A stretch of 64,000 nt of DNA, taken from positions 248,001 through 312,000 of the forward strand of contig JBDTRR010000001.1 of assembly GCA_039931615.1 (NCBI GenBank), read 5' to 3'. Below, in pieces: positions 7,423 through 15,042 of this stretch. The notes beneath the pieces are model-generated. The model did no database searches. It worked only from the letters and a program-made list of their open reading frames with translations, and was not told the origin of the DNA. The DNA is from JAHFUI01 sp039931615. Its GTDB lineage: Bacteria; Acidobacteriota; Vicinamibacteria; Vicinamibacterales; CAVVIG01. The position numbers and the translations under genes were made by a program. Within the stretch, counting starts at the first letter, position 1. Every line of letters starts with the position of its first letter.

Positions 7423-8871
7423 TCAGCCGTGGGCGTGCCCGCTCACCTCGGCGCCCGCCTTCTGATCCAGGCTGAGGCAGTCGGCGACAGCAAGCACGGC
7501 GATGATCGACACCACGCCGAAAGCCAGGTGAAAGTCGGCGATCGTCGGCGCTGACGATTGCCCTCCGTGCAGCCACGCGGCGAGCCGCAGGGCCACTGCT
7601 CCGACCGCGACGCCCATGCCCATGCTCATCTGGGTCATGACCGTGAAGAAGCTGTTCGCGGAGCTCATCTGCGACTGGGGAATGTCGACGAACGCCAGGG
7701 TGCTGATACTCGTGAACTGCATCGACCGGGACAAGCCGTGGGCGAAGAGAAGGACGATCATGAGCGCCTTCGGCGTGTTCGAGGTCAGCAAGCCGAAGGA
7801 CCCGATGAGCGCCGCGGTGATCAGCCCGTTGACGATCAACACGCGCCGGAAGCCAAAGCCTCGCAGAATGGGTGTGGTCGCCGGCTTCATGAACAGGTTG
7901 CCGGCAAACATTGCCAGCACCAGCAGCCCTGAGTGAAAGGCGCTCAGGCCGAACGCGATCTGAAACATGAGCGGGAGGAGAAACGGCGACACGCTGATCG
8001 CCAGCCGGAACAGCGAGCCGCCCCAGATGACGATGGCGAACGTTCGCTGTTTGAGCACGTCGAACTGGATCAGCGGATGAGTCGTGCGGCGCATGTGCCA
8101 CACGCCGGCCCACCCGGCGACAACCCCGTATCCGAAGAACATTCCGGCCGTCACCCAGCGGACGTTCTGCTGCCCGAGCAGCTCCAGCGAGTACATGATC
8201 GACGTACACGCCGATCCGGCCAGCGCAAATCCCAACCAATCGAACCGCCGCGGGTGCCCGGGCGCATTCCTGATCCAGAGCATTGCCAGGGCGATGCCGA
8301 TGATGCCGAGCGGCACGTTCAAATAGAAAATCCAGCGCCACGAGGAATAGGTGGTGATGAAGCCCCCGACCGGCGGACCGATGACCGGCGCGGCGAGTCC
8401 GGGCCACGTGATGTAGGCGATCGAGCGCACCAGGTCCTTCTTCTCAGTAGTACGCAGCACGACCAGCCGGCCGACCGGCACCATCAGCGCACCGCCCATG
8501 CCTTGCAGGATTCTGGCCGCGGTGAACTCCCAGAGACCATTGGCCATGCCGCAGAGAATCGAGGCCAGCGTGAACAGGCCAATCGCCGACGCAAAGACCG
8601 TTCTGGCGCCCAGTCGATCTGCGATCCAGCCGCTCACCGGGATGAACACGGCCAGCGTCAGCATGTACGCGGTCATCCCCATGTTCAGATCGACAGGGCT
8701 GGCGCCAAATGACTGGGCCATCTGAGGCAGGGCGGTGGCAATCACCGTCCCGTCCAGGTTCTCCATGAAGAAGGCGCCGGCAACGAGCAGTGCCACGAGC
8801 GTGGCTTGCTGAAACCGTCGCGGAGTGCCCGGGCCCGCCTCAATCGACATCGCCATGCTTGAAGCGGCCAT
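7423..8871 (-). CDS. MFS multidrug-type exporter, DHA2 family
   Basis: This 482-residue protein has about 14 hydrophobic segments, as in the EmrB/QacA (DHA2) branch. The first segment ends in ENLDGTVIATALPQMA, the motif D1-type signature of drug:H+ antiporters. Motif A appears as GWIADRLGARTVF and motif C as GLAAPVIGPPVGGF. It likely exports toxic compounds by proton exchange; the substrate is unknown. Several in-frame methionines near the start (8871, 8856, 8850) leave the exact N-terminus open. No membrane-fusion partner is adjacent. Confidence 0.88.
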   Translation of the reverse strand: MAASSMAMSIEAGPGTPRRFQQATLVALLVAGAFFMENLDGTVIATALPQMAQSFGASPVDLNMGMTAYMLTLAVFIPVSGWIADRLGARTVFASAIGLFTLASILCGMANGLWEFTAARILQGMGGALMVPVGRLVVLRTTEKKDLVRSIAYITWPGLAAPVIGPPVGGFITTYSSWRWIFYLNVPLGIIGIALAMLWIRNAPGHPRRFDWLGFALAGSACTSIMYSLELLGQQNVRWVTAGMFFGYGVVAGWAGVWHMRRTTHPLIQFDVLKQRTFAIVIWGGSLFRLAISVSPFLLPLMFQIAFGLSAFHSGLLVLAMFAGNLFMKPATTPILRGFGFRRVLIVNGLITAALIGSFGLLTSNTPKALMIVLLFAHGLSRSMQFTSISTLAFVDIPQSQMSSANSFFTVMTQMSMGMGVAVGAVALRLAAWLHGGQSSAPTIADFHLAFGVVSIIAVLAVADCLSLDQKAGAEVSGHAHG

Positions 8872-8965
8872 TGTAACAAGCGCGTGATTTCCGTCCCGGC
8901 GGCACGGTCACTCGCAGCGGTCGACTGGCGGTCGGTCAACCCATATTCCTCCAGGCGGCGTCGGA

Positions 8966-9220
8966 TCACCGCTTCCCGTACTCCGTGAACACGTCATCCC
9001 TGGTCTTTGCAGCCGTGTGGCACGCGAACCCGCATTTGGCGTCGTTCCGTTGCGGCGGTGTGCCCGCCGCCGTGCCGGGCGTGAAGGTATCGGACGCGGG
9101 GTTGTAGTCGAAGACCGCATATCCCCACCCGCCGCTGTCGGCGAAGCGCCGGCTGTCCTTCACCATGAAGTCCAGGTTCACGAGCTCACCCGGGACTGTC
9201 GCCGTCGGGAAGAACTGGTT
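8966..9220 (-). pseudogene. 5'-truncated cytochrome P460-like haem protein
   Basis: The minus-strand frame encodes LVNLDFMVKDSRRFADSGGW, then GYAVFDYN and a haem-c motif CGFACH followed by VFTEYGKR and a stop. This is the C-terminal part of cytochrome P460-type proteins (CxxCH near the end, preceded by the VKDxxRFxxTGGWG block). Family members are normally about twice this long with a signal peptide. Here similarity fades by about 9220 and an in-frame TAG lies at 9239-9241, so the N-terminal half is gone. The nearest possible start is the GTG at 9181. See the adjoining response regulator remnant, which is truncated at the same place. Confidence 0.6.
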
Positions 9221-9653
9221 CGAGCTGGGCGCTGACGACTATCTCACCGAACCCTTCTCGCCGCGTGAGCTCATGGCGCGGATTCGCGCCCTGCTGCGCC
9301 GCAGCCGCGCGCAGCAGACGGTGGCCGACGGCCTGCAGGCGATGCGCGCGTACCGCTTCGCCGGTTGGGAGCTCAACGTGCGGCTCCGCCGCCTCACCTC
9401 GATCGACGGGAGCCGGGTGCCGCTCACCAACACCGAATTCAGCCTGCTCGCCGCCTTTCTCGCCGCACCGCAGCGCGGGCTCTCGCGCGACCAGCTCCTC
9501 GGCATGTCGCGGCTGCACAACGACGAGGTCTACGACCGCTCCATCGACACCCAGGTCGGCCGGCTCCGGAAGAAGTTCGAAGCGCGCGGCACCGGGTCAG
9601 AGATCATCCGGACGGAGCGAGGGGCGGGGTATGTCTTCTGCGCTGACGTTTGA
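9210..9653 (+). pseudogene. 5'-truncated OmpR-family response regulator
   Basis: Similarity starts abruptly at ELGADDYLTEPFSPRELMAR, the last strand and helix of a receiver domain. A complete winged-helix DNA-binding domain follows, ending in RTERGAGYVFCADV. The phospho-acceptor aspartate and the first ~85 receiver residues are missing, and the conserved lysine in DDYLTKPF is glutamate. The nearest ATG (9165) lies in sequence that reads as cytochrome P460 on the other strand. It could still be expressed as a phosphorylation-blind DNA-binding protein. No sensor kinase is adjacent. Confidence 0.6.
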
Positions 9654-9737
9654 AGTCGTCCGCTAGCCGCGCCAGCGCCGCGATTGGGCAAGCCACGAGT
9701 TCCGTGTCCCGCCGTCACGCCGTGGCTGGCCAGCCCC

Positions 9738-10697
9738 TCACACCGCGCCGACTGGATCGAGCAGTGTCTCGAGCGCGTCGAACGAGCCCGTCCAGCCGAT
9801 CGTCATCCCAGAGCGCTCGCCCACGAACGCCTCGACCTCGTGGGGGGTCGTCTCGCCCTGCGGCTCGGTCGTCACCGTCACGCGCGTCCGGTCGGGCGCT
9901 TCCGCCGCGAACAGCACCGTGGTTCGCAGCGTCCCCGGCCACACCGCGGCGCCGGGTGCCGGCGCTAGGTGCTCTCGCTCGTCGACAAACTGCTGCGTGT
10001 AGACGATGCGTCGTGGCGGCTCGATCGCGAAATACTCGGCGCGCACGTGCATGGTGCCATGCGCACCGGCGATGACGAAGAGTGTGCTCTTGCCGGGCGC
10101 CATCTCCGAGCGGAGGAAGCGCATCTCCGTGCCCGCAGGCGGGAGCCACCTCGCGAGGTGCTCCGGGCGCGCCCACATCTCGAACACGCGTTCGATCGGC
10201 GCGTCGAACGTGCGGTTGACGACGAACTGCTGCTTGCCGGCCCGGGTCTGTTCGAGGTGTTCCGCGAGTCGATCCCAGGTCGCGTTACCGCCCACCCGCT
10301 TGATGAACTTCGCCGTCTCCGCAGCGGCTTCTGGTGACGGCAGGGCGAAGATCATCTCCATCGTCGTCCTGCCGTCCGCCTCACTGAAGGTGACCGTCAC
10401 CCGGAAGAGCGCTGGCCGCTCATCGCTGCCGCCGTGGTCGTAGACGAGCTTCCGGTCCGGCTCGACGACGAGGTAATTGGTGACGTTCGGGTAATCGACC
10501 CCGTCTGGGCCGTGCATCGTGTAGCGCCAGCTACCGCCCGGGCGCAGATCCTTGCTGTGGGTGGTCAGGGTAAAGCCGCGCGGGCCCCACCACTTCTCGA
10601 CCTGCTCGGGGATCGTCCAGGCGTCCCACACGGCGCGCACCGGCGCGTCGTAGACACGCGTGAGCACAATCTCGTTCGAGCTACTTCTGGTGGCCAT
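9738..10697 (-). CDS. Tandem AHSA1/SRPBCC-domain protein
   Basis: This 319-residue protein contains two consecutive AHSA1-type START-like domains. The first (about 8-150) begins IVLTRVYDAPVRAVWDAWT with WWGPRGFT; the second (about 155-315) begins VVNRTFDAPIERVFEMWA with ARWLPPAG. Such domains form a hydrophobic ligand cavity. Most bacterial members are uncharacterised but very often sit beside an ArsR regulator, as here. Most homologues carry one domain, so this is a duplication-fusion. The start overlaps the ArsR coding end by 17 bp, so the two are co-transcribed. No enzymatic residue can be named. Confidence 0.85.
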   Translation of the reverse strand: MATRSSSNEIVLTRVYDAPVRAVWDAWTIPEQVEKWWGPRGFTLTTHSKDLRPGGSWRYTMHGPDGVDYPNVTNYLVVEPDRKLVYDHGGSDERPALFRVTVTFSEADGRTTMEMIFALPSPEAAAETAKFIKRVGGNATWDRLAEHLEQTRAGKQQFVVNRTFDAPIERVFEMWARPEHLARWLPPAGTEMRFLRSEMAPGKSTLFVIAGAHGTMHVRAEYFAIEPPRRIVYTQQFVDEREHLAPAPGAAVWPGTLRTTVLFAAEAPDRTRVTVTTEPQGETTPHEVEAFVGERSGMTIGWTGSFDALETLLDPVGAV

Positions 10698-11100
10698 GTC
10701 GATTTCCTCGCCGCGTCCTGGTCCGCTTCGGGCGGGCCGTCCTGTTGTTTTTCGTCTCTGGAACTCGCCGGGTGGGTTGCGGCGCGATGCTCTTCAGGTA
10801 GGCATCGAGGCGAGCGAGCCGCTCCTCCCACATCTCGCGATACTGTTCGATCCAGTCAGCAGCGGGCGCGAGGGCCCGCGGTTCGAGCCGGCACGGGCGC
10901 TGCTGGCCTTGACGGCTGCGCGAGATGAGCCCGGCGCGCTCGAGCACCTTCAAGTGCTTGGTGATGGCCGGGCCGGACAGCTCGAACGGCTCCGCCAGGT
11001 CCTTCACCGGCGCGTCGCCCGCCACCAGACGCGCCATGATCGCCCGCCGTGTCGGGTCGGCCAGCGCCGCGAAGATCGTCGACAGGTCGGCCGGCTGCAC
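10681..11100 (-). CDS. ArsR-family transcriptional regulator
   Basis: A winged helix-turn-helix occupies residues 5-90: FAALADPTRRAIMARL, then the recognition helix region FELSGPAITKHLKVLERAGL. No metal-binding cysteine pair of the ArsR or SmtB type is visible, so this belongs to the metal-independent group that usually precedes AHSA1-domain genes. The C-terminal 30 residues are highly basic and low-complexity, partly because they overlap the next gene. A 10-bp palindrome just upstream is a candidate self-operator. Confidence 0.85.
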   Translation of the reverse strand: MQPADLSTIFAALADPTRRAIMARLVAGDAPVKDLAEPFELSGPAITKHLKVLERAGLISRSRQGQQRPCRLEPRALAPAADWIEQYREMWEERLARLDAYLKSIAPQPTRRVPETKNNRTARPKRTRTRRGNRHGHQK

Positions 11101-11111
11101 CGTTTATATTT

Positions 11112-11121
11112 ACCGTACGGT
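11112..11121. promoter_or_regulatory. Candidate ArsR operator
   Basis: ACCGTACGGT is a perfect 10-bp palindrome set in an AT-rich stretch (TTATATTT before, TTAGATAA after) 12 bp upstream of the arsR start. The AT-rich composition contrasts with the surrounding GC-rich sequence, and the promoter should be here. Binding by the adjacent ArsR protein is inferred from position. The rest of the interval to the AraC gene (11122-11308) shows nothing else recognisable. Confidence 0.4.
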
Positions 11122-11308
11122 TAGATAACCATCAAGTAAAATGTTCGTCAGGCGCAGCCCCGAGCGCGGCCGGTGTCGCGGCCAGCCAAAGACCGCACCG
11201 CATGCCTGACGCGGACCGGGCATCAGGGAAGGGCTCGGTCTGGGTCAAGCGCTGGCACGCCGACGCCGCGCCGACAATGATGATCGAACGGTCTGGAGCG
11301 CGCAGCGG

Positions 11309-12160
11309 CTATCGCCGCTCGAGCGCCGCCGCCTCGGCGCGTGGGCCCGCGCCGCCGATTTCAATCGCCGTGAACAGTTCGACGCGAGGCGCCACGTCCG
11401 TCGGAGCCGAGCCGGACAGCTCCTGGAAGTCGTGCACCATGTGCATCTGATCGTGATAGCCCAGGTCATGGGCGATATCGACCCATCGCACACCGGGCGA
11501 ACGCAGCTTGCTTTCGAGGGCCATCTCGAACCGCGCCACCCGCGCGTACAGTCGTGGCGAGACGCCGATTTCCGAGACGAACCTCCGCTCGAACTGGCGC
11601 ACGCTCAGTCCGGCGCTGTCCGCCATGCTGGAAATGCGGAGGGTGCCACGGCTGCGGAGCAGCAAACCGGCAGCGGCGGTGACGCCGCGATGCCACGTCC
11701 GGACAACGGGCCGCCGCAGCAGGTAACGATCCGCGGCGCGGATGCGTTCGGCGAACGACGACGATTCGCCGAGCCGGGATCTCAGCCGCTCCACCGACCG
11801 GCCGAGGACGGCGCCGGCCTCGAAGTGCTGATTCGTCAGTGCGTCAGCCGGGACCGAAAAGAGGCGAGACAAGCCGCCCGGCTGAAACATGATGAGGAAG
11901 TTCTCGACGTGACCTTGCAGCGCGAGCTGGACGCGCCGATAGGTCTGCGCGCCGATCACCGTCATGGCATGCACCGTTTCGTGGCTCGCCAGATCGCCCG
12001 ACCACGCCTCGAATGGATCGCCGAACACAAACTCCAGCCCGGCGGCCGTCCGCGCTGGAACGGGGAGCATGACGACCGGCGTCGACAACCGACCCTCGAG
12101 GTGGACGTAGTAGCGAACGAACGACCGAAGGGCCAGCGCCGGTTTCGCCACACGAACCAT
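11309..12160 (-). CDS. AraC-family transcriptional regulator
   Basis: The C-terminal half carries two helix-turn-helix units of the AraC type: MADSAGLSVRQFERRFVSE and VRWVDIAHDLGYHDQMHMV, with the usual second-HTH sequence replaced only at minor positions. The N-terminal ~130 residues (YYVHLEGR, FVFGDPFEAW, FLIMFQPGGLSRLF) match the DUF6597-type sensing domain seen in many AraC regulators. The last ~30 residues are a variable tail. Its target may be the divergent membrane protein gene, whose start is about 140 bp away. Confidence 0.88.
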   Translation of the reverse strand: MVRVAKPALALRSFVRYYVHLEGRLSTPVVMLPVPARTAAGLEFVFGDPFEAWSGDLASHETVHAMTVIGAQTYRRVQLALQGHVENFLIMFQPGGLSRLFSVPADALTNQHFEAGAVLGRSVERLRSRLGESSSFAERIRAADRYLLRRPVVRTWHRGVTAAAGLLLRSRGTLRISSMADSAGLSVRQFERRFVSEIGVSPRLYARVARFEMALESKLRSPGVRWVDIAHDLGYHDQMHMVHDFQELSGSAPTDVAPRVELFTAIEIGGAGPRAEAAALERR

Positions 12161-12302
12161 GGTGGACAGAGTGTAGCCGACGCCTCAGGGACCAGGCGCG
12201 AAAGTGTCGGCCGGCACATGTCGGATTTCTACTATCGAAGTGCAACCGCGCCCTGAAATACTTGTCCATCGCGCCGAACAGCAGATTGCCCGACGGAATC
12301 CC

Positions 12303-13019
12303 ATGGATACTCGACCAGCGACGCACCCTTCCCGTGACCATGTCTTCTACCTGGCGCTATCAGTCGCATTTGCCGGCGTGGTCGTCATCGGGTTCTCCCG
12401 GACGTATTTTCTGAAGGGACTATTTGGGACGCCGCAGCTATCGCCGCTGTTCCACGTGCATGGGACGGCGTTCGCGGCGTGGACCCTGTTCTACGTTGTC
12501 CAGAATGCGCTGGTATTCGTCGGCCGGACGGACCTGCACAGGCGAACCGGAACGATCGGGGCCGCGCTGGCCTGTCCCCTGATTCTCCTTGGCCTCCTGG
12601 TCGCGATCACCGCGGCAAGGAACGGCTATCGCGCCAGCAGGCCCGAGATGGCCATCGAGCTATCCAATGCATTGATGACACTCATGCTGTTCGGCATCTT
12701 CTTCGGAACCGCGGTCTATTGGCGACGAAGGAAGGAAGTTCACAAGCGCCTGATGGTGCTCAGCATGGTGATGGTCGTGTTCCCCGCGTTCGCGCGTTTT
12801 CCACCGAGTTTCCCCGGCCTGAACTGGACGCTCCCAGGGCTCACCATGGTGATACTGCCGTTCATTTTCGCTGGGATGATTTTCGACGGAATCGCCCTGA
12901 GACGCGTGTCCCTCACCTACGTCTGGGGGGTATTGTTGATCCTGATCACCCTGCCGATGCGCTTTGCGATCGGGAGCACGGCATGGTGGGAGCGCTTCTT
13001 CCTGTGGGTTGTCGCTTGA
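12303..13019 (+). CDS. Conserved multi-spanning membrane protein, unknown function
   Basis: I start this at the ATG at 12303 (MDTRPATHPSRDHVFYLAL); an earlier in-frame ATG at 12204 would add 33 residues of unlikely composition that overlap the promoter region of the AraC gene. The 238-residue protein has about seven hydrophobic helices. Histidines lie at the edges of helices 2 and 3 (LFHVHGTAF, TDLHRRTG) and there is a YWRRRKEVHKRLMVLS loop. The His-rich helix ends hint at haem or metal binding as in small membrane redox proteins, but that is inference. It is widespread in Acidobacteriota-like genomes as an uncharacterised protein. Confidence 0.75.
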   Translation: MDTRPATHPSRDHVFYLALSVAFAGVVVIGFSRTYFLKGLFGTPQLSPLFHVHGTAFAAWTLFYVVQNALVFVGRTDLHRRTGTIGAALACPLILLGLLVAITAARNGYRASRPEMAIELSNALMTLMLFGIFFGTAVYWRRRKEVHKRLMVLSMVMVVFPAFARFPPSFPGLNWTLPGLTMVILPFIFAGMIFDGIALRRVSLTYVWGVLLILITLPMRFAIGSTAWWERFFLWVVA

Positions 13020-13060
13020 GGGCGACGCTCCAATTCAACGCAAGGAGGCCGGGCGCACCC

Positions 13061-13585
13061 TCACCGTTTGCCGACATCGAAGGAGATACCTTGAGCGACA
13101 CGGAACTGCTCCGATCCCTGGGGGCCGACCGACTTGAACCACCGGGCATCAGTCCGCAAATCCAGCTTTTCATTCATCGGCATCTTCAGGCCGCCGCCAG
13201 CGTTCACGGTCATCGCCACGCCCGGCTGGGTGCCGATCGGACGGCCGCCGTTGGCGGAGACCACCGGCGCCCCGTATTGCGAGAGCCCGACACCCGCGGT
13301 GACATACGGCGTCGACAGGCCGACGCGCGGCAGGAACCACAAGAGACTCGCGCTTGAACTCAGCGCGTGGAAGCCGCCCTCGCCACGACGATAGGCGACA
13401 TCTGTCTCGACACTGAGCGCCGACGTGATCGGGAACGTGACGGCCGCGCCGACGGGGGATGCGGCGGCCGAACCGACCGCCACATACGGCGTGACTTCGA
13501 CGGTTCTCGCGTCCTGCGCCCCCACTGGCAGTGCTTCAAGAGCGACCACGACCAGTGCGAAGACAGCTGATTTGTAAGCCTGCAT
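13061..13585 (-). CDS. Small outer-membrane beta-barrel-type protein
   Basis: A signal peptide (MQAYKSAVFALVVVALEA, cleavage after VGAQ) is followed by alternating polar/hydrophobic strands: VEVTPYVAVGSAA, ALSVETDVAYRRGEG, STPYVTAGVGLSQYG, MTVNAGGGLKMPM and a final FRVAQGISFDVGKR. This pattern and the 174-residue length fit an eight-stranded OmpA/OmpW-like barrel. No specific function can be assigned. The gene is convergent with the membrane protein gene at 12303. Confidence 0.65.
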   Translation of the reverse strand: MQAYKSAVFALVVVALEALPVGAQDARTVEVTPYVAVGSAAASPVGAAVTFPITSALSVETDVAYRRGEGGFHALSSSASLLWFLPRVGLSTPYVTAGVGLSQYGAPVVSANGGRPIGTQPGVAMTVNAGGGLKMPMNEKLDLRTDARWFKSVGPQGSEQFRVAQGISFDVGKR

Positions 13586-13741
13586 GACGCCTCCTTCAGC
13601 CGCTTGACTGCGGCCGATGGACCGTTAGACGGCCGACACCCGATAATAGCCTTGCGGCGGCACTGGCCTCGTCGATGTCGACAGGCACCGGATGACACTG
13701 CAGCGTCGGTCTGAGCCACGGCCGCGCTGGATCATCAGAAC

Positions 13742-14446
13742 TCAGCGAACTTCGATCTCGACAAGGCGCGCATCGGCAGTCCCGAGGCGGACCACGTAGT
13801 GCGTGTCACCAGAGGGAACGAGGAGCCACTGCCCCGGTTGATCGAGCTGTTTGAGCCCGACGGGAGCGGGCGCATTGGCTTTCGCTTGCGTATTCGGTCC
13901 CTCGGACATGGCGTTCCCGCTGATGAGGACGACGATCGTCGGCACCGCGTGCGTGTGCATGACCTGAGAGCGCTCACCCTCGAGCCGCACGTCGTAAATC
14001 CGGAAGGCGCGTGACTCGGTGGCCAGCTTCGTGGCCCTCCCGGAGGCTGCCGGCGTCGTCGACCACCCGCTCGTCCGCAGATTCTCTACGGCGAAGAGTC
14101 GATAGGCGCTCCCCCCGAGGGTCTCGAGGCGATGGCTGCCCGGCTTGCCGGTGTACTCGGTGACGGTCGCATCGCCCAGCGGGCGCGGCGGCCGCGCCGG
14201 GCTCCACGGCTGCCCCGGAGACTGGAGCCGCGTGTCCGTGCCACTGGTCATCGACACCGTCGCGATGTCGAACTCGTGCAGGTGCTCGAGCGTGGTATCG
14301 CCGGGTGGCACGTTGACGTCCAGGATGCGAAATTGGACGTTCTCGAACGTCACGCGATGCCGAGGTTCCTGGCTCAGCGGGACTTGTGCGGCGATGACGG
14401 CGGTTGTGGCGGCGAGGACGATCCCGACCAGGGGCATGGCGTTCAT
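13742..14446 (-). CDS. Secreted bicupin-like protein
   Basis: I choose the ATG at 14446 because it directly begins a signal peptide (MNAMPLVGIVLAATTAVIAA); a longer frame to 14521 adds polar residues. The 234-residue product has two cupin-like halves: one with PPGDTTLEHLHEFDIATVSM and one with GERSQVMHTHAVPTIVVLIS. Each has HxH metal-ligand pairs, and a final PSGDTHYVVRLG may close the second barrel. Secreted bicupins can be dioxygenases or binding proteins; substrate unknown. Confidence 0.7.
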   Translation of the reverse strand: MNAMPLVGIVLAATTAVIAAQVPLSQEPRHRVTFENVQFRILDVNVPPGDTTLEHLHEFDIATVSMTSGTDTRLQSPGQPWSPARPPRPLGDATVTEYTGKPGSHRLETLGGSAYRLFAVENLRTSGWSTTPAASGRATKLATESRAFRIYDVRLEGERSQVMHTHAVPTIVVLISGNAMSEGPNTQAKANAPAPVGLKQLDQPGQWLLVPSGDTHYVVRLGTADARLVEIEVR

Positions 14447-14665
14447 GGCGTTGCATGATCCGTCATCAGGGCCCTCGTGCGCCAGTCCCGTTCCCCGCGC
14501 GGGATCATGCGCCTGTCGCAAACGTCAATCCGAGGTGAACAGCGTTCTATCCCTGACGCCATCGGCTGCACGTTGTGCCTCGATGGATCTCCACAAAGCC
14601 GGGCCTCGGGAGCGCGCGCCGTCGGGCATGGATGGCGCCTGCGGCAGCGCGACCACGCCGGCGTA

Positions 14666-14860
14666 TCAGTCACTTGCCGGACGGCTTCGGCTCAGCCGCT
14701 CGAGCGCCGAGCCGTCCACATGCATCCGGTAGACATCAGCGGAGCCCCTGGCGCTCCGACGTGAAGACAATCCATTCGCCATCACGCGAAAACGACGGCG
14801 CGCAGCCATTTCGACGGTCGGCAACAGTTTCCCCTCACCCGTGCCATCGGCGTTGGGGGC
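14666..14860 (-). pseudogene. Frameshifted TolB-like beta-propeller remnant
   Basis: Three minus-strand segments in different frames read as consecutive propeller blades: NADGTGEGKLL, then PSFSRDGEWIVFTSERQG, then SADVYRMHVDGSALERL. Together they match the repeating pattern of PD40/TolB propellers (DG-x-W-I-x-F-x-S and Y-x-M-N-x-DG). At least two frameshifts separate them and there is no start. The neighbouring stretches 14447-14665 and 14861-15042 hold nothing else I recognise. Confidence 0.5.
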
Positions 14861-15042
14861 GGATGACACATGAGCAGCTCGCGCTGGCAGCACCCACCGG
14901 GACCCAGGAGGTGCGCTCGCTTCCCGGCGGCCGGGAGTCGCGCCGATACGGTGTCCGTTCCGACGGTTAACATAGGGGACCATTAGCAGCGCGTCGGCTG
15001 CCGGTCTTCCAGACACCGTGGGCGCCGCGACGCTCCGGGGAG

